Shown: positions 58,484 through 64,000 of the stretch, piece after piece
Layout of the letters: each line of letters starts with the position of its first letter
Numbering within the stretch: position 1 is the stretch's first letter
NCBI RefSeq assembly: GCF_000819805.1
Contig: NZ_CDCE01000027.1
Coordinates: forward strand, 74,598 to 138,597
Direction: 5' to 3'
Origin: Aeromonas diversa CDC 2478-85
GTDB taxonomy: Bacteria > Pseudomonadota > Gammaproteobacteria > Enterobacterales > Aeromonadaceae
DNA length: 64,000 nucleotides
Made by a program: the position numbers and the translations under genes
Notes under the pieces: model-generated
Told to the model about the DNA's origin: nothing
Seen by the model: only the letters and a program-made list of their open reading frames with translations
Databases searched by the model: none

Positions 58484-60205
58484 ATGGACAGACAATCCCT
58501 GCATGCCTTGATCGTCGAGGATGAAGAGGACGATCTTCATTTGCTGCTGCGTGAGTTGCGGCGAAGCGGCTATGAACCTGACTATGTCAATGTGGACAGT
58601 GCCGATGCATTAAGGGGGGCATTGCGCAGGCCAGAGGGGTGGGACATCGTCTTCTCCGATTTTTCCATGCCAAATTTCGACGGTCTCTCGGCACTGAGCA
58701 TTGTGCGGCAGCACGACACGGAAGTTCCCTTCATCTTCGTCTCCGGGACCATAGGTGAGGAGCTGGCGGTTCAAGCCGTTAGATCAGGGGCTCAAGACTA
58801 TATCCTAAAAGGCAATCTCAAGCGCCTGTCCGCCGCCGTGCCACGGGAGCTACGCGAAGCGGATCTGAAGCGAAGGCAGCGTAAAGCCGAAGAGAGGATC
58901 GAGTTTCTGGCCAATTATGATGAGCTCACCGGGCTGGCTAACGGCTACCGTTATCATCAGCAGTTGGAGTCGGCCTGTGAGGCTGCCAAGCAGCAGGGAC
59001 ACCTGGTGGGCTTGATCCTGATTCAGCTGAACAGTCTGGGGGACATCAGCAGCAGTCTGGGACACAAGGCGAGCGACCGGGTGGTGCAGCTTATGGCGGC
59101 TCGTCTGGTCGAGGCTGTGGGTGAGCAGGGGCTAGTTGCCAGGCTGGGGGGGGATCAGTTTGCGCTGATCCTGCCGACGCTGAAGGAGCGCCAGGAGGTG
59201 ATGAATGTTGTCTGTGTCTTTCACCGAGTGCTCTGTCAGCCGATCGACTTATCGGGCTACACGCTGCGCATCCAGGTGGGGCTTGGTATCAGCATCTTCC
59301 CCATCGATGGCGAACAGACTGAGCAGTTGCAAGCTAACGCCGCACTGGCCTTAAACGAGTCAGGTAAGGCGGGGCCAAACGCTTGCCGTTTCTACTTGCC
59401 CGACCTGAGGGAGAGCCTGGATCGACGGCTTGGGTTGGAGCGGGATCTAGACCAAGCCATCGGCCAGGGCGGGTTTACGTTGCACTATCAGCCCCAGATT
59501 GATCTGGCCAAGTGGTGCATCTCGGGGGCCGAGGCTTTGTTGCGTTGGCCGCATCCAGAGAGAGGTTTCATCCCACCGGATCGTTTCATCCCCGTGGCCG
59601 AGGAGACCGGACTGATACTGCCGCTTGGCCAGTGGGTGCTGGCCGAGGCATGTCGGCAGGCTCATCGCTGGCACATGGCATATGGTCAGAGCTCACCACG
59701 GGTGGCGGTGAATTTCTCTGCATTCCAGTTTCGCCAGAGTCATCTGGTCGAGAGTGTAATGGAGGTGCTACAAAGCGAGGGGCTGTCACCGGAGCGGTTG
59801 GAGGTGGAGATCACCGAAAGCGCCTTGATGCAGGAGCCGGAGACTACGCGGCATATTCTGGAACGGTTGCGGGATCTCGGTGTTTCCATCTCCCTTGACG
59901 ACTTCGGCACCGGCTATTCCAGCTTGAGTTATCTCAAGCGCTTCCCCGTCAATGTGCTGAAAATAGACAAGTCATTCATTCAGGATATTCCCCAAAATGG
60001 CGACGACATGGAGATCACGCGCGCCATCCTGGCCATGGCTGCCCGGCTTAACATCAAGGTGGTGGCCGAGGGGGTTGAAACTCGGGACCAGCTCGATTTT
60101 CTCCGCAATGAGGGCTGCGATCTGGTCCAGGGTTACTACTTCAGCCGCCCTGTAGCTGCCGATGATTTCCTATCCTTGCTGTCGAAGCCCATCCAGGGCG
60201 CCTGA
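58484..60205 (+). CDS. Response regulator with receiver, degenerate GGDEF and intact EAL domain
   Basis: 573 aa from ATG 58484 (GGAGGG seven bases upstream). Receiver (1-125, Asp in IVFSDFSMPNFDG), short coiled linker, GGDEF (about 150-305) with active-site motif RLGGDQFALIL, Glu replaced by Gln, so cyclase activity is doubtful, and EAL domain (about 320-565) with GAEALLRW, VNFSAF, EITES, LDDFGTGYSSLSYLKRF, LKIDKSF, AEGVET and QGYYFSRP all conserved. It should hydrolyse c-di-GMP, perhaps controlled by phosphorylation and by GTP binding to the degenerate domain. It ends six bases from the convergent mnmE stop. Confidence 0.93.
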   Translation: MDRQSLHALIVEDEEDDLHLLLRELRRSGYEPDYVNVDSADALRGALRRPEGWDIVFSDFSMPNFDGLSALSIVRQHDTEVPFIFVSGTIGEELAVQAVRSGAQDYILKGNLKRLSAAVPRELREADLKRRQRKAEERIEFLANYDELTGLANGYRYHQQLESACEAAKQQGHLVGLILIQLNSLGDISSSLGHKASDRVVQLMAARLVEAVGEQGLVARLGGDQFALILPTLKERQEVMNVVCVFHRVLCQPIDLSGYTLRIQVGLGISIFPIDGEQTEQLQANAALALNESGKAGPNACRFYLPDLRESLDRRLGLERDLDQAIGQGGFTLHYQPQIDLAKWCISGAEALLRWPHPERGFIPPDRFIPVAEETGLILPLGQWVLAEACRQAHRWHMAYGQSSPRVAVNFSAFQFRQSHLVESVMEVLQSEGLSPERLEVEITESALMQEPETTRHILERLRDLGVSISLDDFGTGYSSLSYLKRFPVNVLKIDKSFIQDIPQNGDDMEITRAILAMAARLNIKVVAEGVETRDQLDFLRNEGCDLVQGYYFSRPVAADDFLSLLSKPIQGA

Positions 60206-60211
60206 GCGCCC

Positions 60212-61573
60212 TCACTTGCCGATACAGAAACTCGAGAAGATGCGGCCAAGCAGGTCGTCGGAGCTGAACTCGCCGGTGATCTCGGAGAGGGACTCTTGGG
60301 CCAGGCGCAGCTCTTCGGCCACCAGCTCGCCGGCGACGAATACCTCTAGCTGCTCCTTGGCCACCAGCAGACGCTCGGCGGCGCGCTCCAGGGCGTCCAG
60401 ATGGCGGCGACGGGCCATGAAGCCCCCTTCAGTGTTGCTCTGGAAGCCCATGATCGCCTTGAGGTGTTCGCGCAGGGCGGGCAGCCCCAGCTCGGTTTTG
60501 GCGGAGATGCGGTAGACGGCGTGACCATTCTGCTCACTCGGGGCCAGATCCTCGCCGGTCAGGTCGGCCTTGTTACGAATAACGGTCAGGCCAATGTGGC
60601 GCGGCAGCCGATCCACGAAGTCCGGCCAGATCTCGCGCGGGTCCACCGCGTTTGTGGTGGTGCCGTCGACCATGAACAGCACCCGATCCGCCTGCTCGAT
60701 CTCGGCCCAGGCGCGCTCTATGCCGATCCGCTCCACCTGATCCTCGGTCTCGCGCAGGCCGGCGGTGTCGATGATGTGCAGCGGCATGCCATCGATGTGG
60801 ATGTGCTCGCGCAGCACGTCGCGGGTGGTGCCGGCGATCTCGGTGACGATAGCCGATTCCCGGCCGGCCAGGGCGTTGAGCAGGCTCGATTTGCCGGCGT
60901 TGGGGCGTCCGGCGATCACCACCTTCATTCCCTCGCGCAGCAGGGCGCCCTGCTTGGCTTGTGAGCGCACACTCTCGAGATCGTCCATGATGGCGTAGAG
61001 ATCTCCCGCAACCTTGCCGTCGGAGAGGAAGTCGATCTCCTCGTCTGGAAAGTCGATGGCTGCTTCTACGTAGATGCGAAGCCGGGTCAGACTCTCCACC
61101 AGCTGATGGATACGGCTCGAAAATTGCCCTTGCAGGGAGTGCATGGCGCTACGGGCGGCCTGTTCGCTGGAGGCCTCGATAAGATCGGCGATGGCCTCGG
61201 CCTGGGCCAGGTCCAGCTTGTCGTTCATGAAGGCGCGCTCGCTAAACTCGCCGGGACGGGCCGGACGCACTCCATCAATCAGCAGGATGCGGCGCATCAG
61301 CATGTCGAGGATGACAGGGCCACCGTGGCCTTGCAGCTCCAGCACGTCTTCACCGGTGAAGCTGTTGGGGGCCTTGAACAGCAGGGCTATACCCTGATCC
61401 AGCACTTCACCACCGGCATCCCGAAATGGCAGGTATTCGGCATAACGTACCCGGGGGCGCTTGCCGAGCACTATCTCGGCGACCTGTTCTGCCTGCGGGC
61501 CGGAGACGCGCAGTATGCCGACGCCGCCGCGGCCGGGAGGGGTGGCCTGGGCCACAATAGTCTCTGTACTCAT
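60212..61573 (-). CDS. mnmE: tRNA modification GTPase MnmE
   Basis: Partner of MnmG in wobble-uridine modification. 453 aa (E. coli 454) from ATG 61573. N-terminal tetrahydrofolate-binding domain ([20 protein letters not shown]), helical domain, embedded GTPase with [16 protein letters not shown] (about 223) and [16 protein letters not shown], and the C-terminal CIGK box whose Cys is conserved. mnmG lies across oriC. Confidence 0.97.
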   Translation of the reverse strand: MSTETIVAQATPPGRGGVGILRVSGPQAEQVAEIVLGKRPRVRYAEYLPFRDAGGEVLDQGIALLFKAPNSFTGEDVLELQGHGGPVILDMLMRRILLIDGVRPARPGEFSERAFMNDKLDLAQAEAIADLIEASSEQAARSAMHSLQGQFSSRIHQLVESLTRLRIYVEAAIDFPDEEIDFLSDGKVAGDLYAIMDDLESVRSQAKQGALLREGMKVVIAGRPNAGKSSLLNALAGRESAIVTEIAGTTRDVLREHIHIDGMPLHIIDTAGLRETEDQVERIGIERAWAEIEQADRVLFMVDGTTTNAVDPREIWPDFVDRLPRHIGLTVIRNKADLTGEDLAPSEQNGHAVYRISAKTELGLPALREHLKAIMGFQSNTEGGFMARRRHLDALERAAERLLVAKEQLEVFVAGELVAEELRLAQESLSEITGEFSSDDLLGRIFSSFCIGK

Positions 61574-61611
61574 CAATCTTCACTCCGTCCTGATGCGGCT
61601 CATTGTAATAA

Positions 61612-61637
61612 AAAAGGCGGCCTTCTGGCCGCCTTTT
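61612..61637 (-). terminator. Terminator after yidC
   Basis: AAAAGGCGGCC / GGCCGCCTTTT, an 11-bp stem with a four-base loop, 17 bases after the yidC stop; T run on both strands. mnmE would then need its own promoter in 61574-61611, or read-through. Confidence 0.9.
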
Positions 61638-61653
61638 GTCATGGGAATCAGGG

Positions 61654-63288
61654 TTAGCTGCGAGTGTGCAGGCCCTTCTTCTCCAGCTGACGGTAGATGA
61701 CGGTCTGCTGGATGATGGAGATGACGTTGCTCACCAGCCAGTAGAGGGTCAGACCGGCCGGGAACCAGAGGAACATGAAGGTGAAGATGATCGGCATGAA
61801 GTTCATCACCTTCTGTTGCATCGGGTCTGTGATGGTGGTCGGGCTCATCTTCTGCAGGAACCACATGGAGGCACCCATCAGCAGCGGCAGCACGAAGAAG
61901 GGGTCCTTGACCGACAGGTCGTGGATCCACAGGGCAAACGGTGCGTGGCGCAGCTCGACCGATTCCATCAGGGCCCAGTAGAGGGCGATGAAGATCGGCA
62001 TCTGGACCAGGATCGGCAGGCAGCCGCCGAGCGGGTTGACCTTCTCCTTCTTGTACAGCTCCATCATGCCCTGGGACATCTTCTGGCGGTCGTCGCCAAA
62101 GCGCTCGCGCAGGGCGGCCAACTTGGGCTGCAGCATGCGCATCTTGGCCATGGAGGTGTACTGGGCCTTGGTCAGCGGGAACATGATGCCGCGCACCAGC
62201 AAGGTCAGCATGATGATGGCCAGACCCCAGTTCTGTACCAGGCCGTGGAATACGGTCAGCAGCCAGTGCAGGGGCTGGGCGATGAACCAGAGCCAGCCGT
62301 AGTCGACGGTCAGGTCCAGGTGGTTGGCCACCTTGGCCATCTGGTCTTGCAGCTTGGGACCAATCCACAGCTTGCCTTCAACCTCTGCGGTGGTACCGGC
62401 GGCGATGTCGACGGCCGGCGCCTTGAAGCCGATGATGGCCTGCTGGCTGTTATCGACCACGCGGGTGTAGAAGGTGTTGCCTTGATCGGCCTGGGGAGCC
62501 CAGGCGGTCACGAAGTAGTGTTGCAGCATGGCAACCCAACCACCCTGGGTACTCTTCTCCAGGTTGGCTTCCTTCATCTCGTCGAAGGAGTACTTCTTGT
62601 AGCGAGTGTCCGCGCTGGAGAAGGCGCCGCCGCGGTAGGCACTGGCCACCATGGCGTGACCCTGCTGGCCTTCCGGCGTGGCGATGGTCTGTTTCAGCTG
62701 ACCGTAGAACTGTACCTGCACCGGCTGCGCGCTCTTGTTGTCGATCTTGTAGTCGACGCCAACGGCGTAGTCGCCGCGCTTGAGCACGAATTCCTTGGTA
62801 AAGGTGACGCCCTGATCGTTGGTCCAGCTCATCGGGACCACCACGCTCTCCTGACCGTCGGCCAGGGTGTAGCTGGTTTGCTCGGCGTTATAGGTGGGGC
62901 GACCCTCCGGACGGGTGTCCGGACCATCGCGACCGATCAGGCCGCTTTGGGCGATGTAGAGATGCTTGCCGGTTTCCAGCAGTACAAACGGCTGATCCTT
63001 GCCTTGCTCCAGGCTGTGAGCCAGCAGCTCGGCCTTGACGATGTCGCCGCCCTGGGTATCCAGAGTCAGCTTGAGCACGTCGGAAGAGACAGTGATCAGC
63101 TTGCGGGCGGCATTGGCCTGCTCGGCAACCTGGGGGACGTCAGCAGACTGACCGGCAGGGACATAATGCTCGGTCTGCGCGGCAACAGTCGGAGCCGGCT
63201 TCGGAGCCTTGTCGGTTTCCCACTGTTGCCAGAGCAGAAAGCTCACGAACAGCAGACCGATCAAAAGTAGATTGCGTTGAGATTCCAT
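61654..63288 (-). CDS. yidC: Membrane protein insertase YidC
   Basis: 544 aa (E. coli 548). N-terminal helix [20 protein letters not shown], large periplasmic P1 domain (about 45-340), then five insertase helices. The hydrophilic-groove arginine lies in [20 protein letters not shown], and the C-terminal tail is basic. Inserts proteins such as the F0 c subunit. Confidence 0.97.
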   Translation of the reverse strand: MESQRNLLLIGLLFVSFLLWQQWETDKAPKPAPTVAAQTEHYVPAGQSADVPQVAEQANAARKLITVSSDVLKLTLDTQGGDIVKAELLAHSLEQGKDQPFVLLETGKHLYIAQSGLIGRDGPDTRPEGRPTYNAEQTSYTLADGQESVVVPMSWTNDQGVTFTKEFVLKRGDYAVGVDYKIDNKSAQPVQVQFYGQLKQTIATPEGQQGHAMVASAYRGGAFSSADTRYKKYSFDEMKEANLEKSTQGGWVAMLQHYFVTAWAPQADQGNTFYTRVVDNSQQAIIGFKAPAVDIAAGTTAEVEGKLWIGPKLQDQMAKVANHLDLTVDYGWLWFIAQPLHWLLTVFHGLVQNWGLAIIMLTLLVRGIMFPLTKAQYTSMAKMRMLQPKLAALRERFGDDRQKMSQGMMELYKKEKVNPLGGCLPILVQMPIFIALYWALMESVELRHAPFALWIHDLSVKDPFFVLPLLMGASMWFLQKMSPTTITDPMQQKVMNFMPIIFTFMFLWFPAGLTLYWLVSNVISIIQQTVIYRQLEKKGLHTRS

Positions 63289-63293
63289 AGTCG

Positions 63294-63542
63294 TCAGTTT
63301 CTTCGCTTGGGTTGCGGAACCGGGTCATAACCACCCTCGGATAAGGGGTGGCATTTTAATAGACGTTTACCGCCTAACCAAATGCCAGTTATGAAACCGT
63401 GAAGTCGGATGGCTTCTATCGCGTATTGAGAACAAGTCGGGGTAAAGCGACAACGGGGTCCCAGCAGGGGGCTGATCACCAGTTGATACACACGTATCAG
63501 CTTGATGGCTACCCATTGCAACGGCGTGACAGGGTGCGCCAT
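63294..63542 (-). CDS. yidD: Membrane protein insertion factor YidD
   Basis: 82 aa (E. coli 85). Amphipathic [20 protein letters not shown], with the conserved cysteines, [10 protein letters not shown] and GYDPVP. Begins inside rnpA (34-base overlap) and ends five bases before yidC, so it is translationally coupled to both. Confidence 0.95.
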   Translation of the reverse strand: MAHPVTPLQWVAIKLIRVYQLVISPLLGPRCRFTPTCSQYAIEAIRLHGFITGIWLGGKRLLKCHPLSEGGYDPVPQPKRRN

Positions 63543-63865
63543 AGCTTTTCCAGTAACTTGAACAGTTCCTCGTTATCCATCTCGCGCACACCAGCCTTGG
63601 CTATCACGACGATGTCGATGGCCGGCAGTTGATGTTGCTTGAGGCGGAAACTCTCACGAACGACGCGTTTGACACGGTTGCGCCAGACGGCACGCTTGAG
63701 GGCCTTTTTGGGCACGGCAAGACCGAGTCGGGGATGATCGAGAGAATTGGGAACAGCGAGGAGGGTTAATTGCGGAGAAGCGGCCCGGACAGGCTCTGCG
63801 AATACACGCTTGAAATGATCGGGAGTTAGCAGACGTAACTCCCGGGGGAAGGTGTGCGTTGGCAT
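63509..63865 (-). CDS. rnpA: Ribonuclease P protein component
   Basis: 118 aa. Binds RNase P RNA and pre-tRNA leaders for 5' maturation. RNR motif [18 protein letters not shown] (about residues 58-75). Starts [20 protein letters not shown]. Its ATG shares its A with the rpmH stop (TAATG). Confidence 0.97.
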   Translation of the reverse strand: MPTHTFPRELRLLTPDHFKRVFAEPVRAASPQLTLLAVPNSLDHPRLGLAVPKKALKRAVWRNRVKRVVRESFRLKQHQLPAIDIVVIAKAGVREMDNEELFKLLEKLWRTLSRRCNG

Positions 63866-63999
63866 TAAACTACCAGGCGAGCACGACCCTTGGCACGACG
63901 AGCGGCCAGAACTTTACGACCGTTGGCAGTGGCCATACGAGCGCGGAAACCGTGAGTGCGCTTGCGCTTCAGGTTGGAGGGTTGGAAAGTACGTTTCAT
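63865..63999 (-). CDS. rpmH: 50S ribosomal protein L34
   Basis: 44 aa, complete, with its ATG one base from the right edge. Reads [20 protein letters not shown], then [18 protein letters not shown], the universal L34 sequence. TAA overlaps the rnpA ATG by one base. The promoter, and probably dnaA, lie beyond the window. Confidence 0.98.
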   Translation of the reverse strand: MKRTFQPSNLKRKRTHGFRARMATANGRKVLAARRAKGRARLVV

Positions 64000-64000
64000 G

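Overview
The window is about 64 kb of GC-rich (by eye, not computed) gammaproteobacterial chromosome, most likely Aeromonas or a close relative. The gene order rpmH-rnpA-yidD-yidC-mnmE, mioC-oriC-mnmG-rsmG-parA-parB-atpIBEFHAGDC-glmU is the chromosome-origin order of Vibrio/Aeromonas-type bacteria. The accessory genes (signal-peptide oligopeptidase B, spu-type polyamine operon, kefFC, malZ, ldhA) fit that assignment. I see no insertion sequence, prophage or CRISPR array.

Layout, left to right. 1-5.0 kb: copper/silver efflux genes (cusA running off the edge, cusB fused to a CusF domain, a small membrane protein) behind a CueR-type promoter. 5.1-12.0 kb: ilvC/ilvY divergent pair, a periplasmic binding-protein-like gene, two small proteins, tusA, a RidA homologue and oligopeptidase B. 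12.1-13.0 kb: a second small copper-type operon (Cys-rich secreted protein plus DUF411) behind another CueR-type promoter. 13.1-17.1 kb: kefF-kefC-sirB2 and a WYL regulator with repeated operators. 17.2-21.8 kb: a large glycosidase-like lipoprotein divergent from a LysR regulator, then tRNA-Pro(CGG). 21.9-30.7 kb: MOSC protein and the seven-gene polyamine operon. 31-39.7 kb: DksA-like protein, a second binding-protein-like gene, a frameshifted creA, ldhA, yegD, a META-domain lipoprotein, HDOD-malZ and a WaaE-type glycosyltransferase. 39.7-48.1 kb: glmU and the complete ATP synthase operon. 48.2-53.5 kb: parAB, rsmG, mnmG, oriC and mioC. 53.7-60.2 kb: a five-gene signalling cassette on the opposite strand. 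60.2-64 kb: mnmE, yidC, yidD, rnpA, rpmH.

The most interesting region is the cassette at 53.7-60.2 kb. It encodes a TonB-dependent outer-membrane receptor, a periplasmic YfiR-family protein, a membrane histidine kinase with a CHASE8-like periplasmic domain and a PAS domain, a stand-alone receiver, and a receiver-GGDEF-EAL protein whose GGDEF is degenerate while its EAL motifs are intact. YfiR normally restrains the CHASE8 diguanylate cyclase YfiN. Here the same periplasmic pair seems wired to a kinase that would control c-di-GMP breakdown. The cassette sits between mioC and mnmE, next to oriC, where related genomes have these two genes adjacent. The receptor gene carries a one-base frameshift in a poly-G region, and creA has the same kind of lesion, so homopolymer sequencing error and phase variation must be told apart.

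Other results worth attention are the two CueR-type promoters defining one copper regulon, stable hairpins placed 7-11 nt after the stop codons of genes whose products are needed in excess (both polyamine-binding proteins, atpE, atpA), a well-defined oriC with tandem DnaA boxes also at the mioC promoter, and tandem candidate IlvY operators 31 bp apart.
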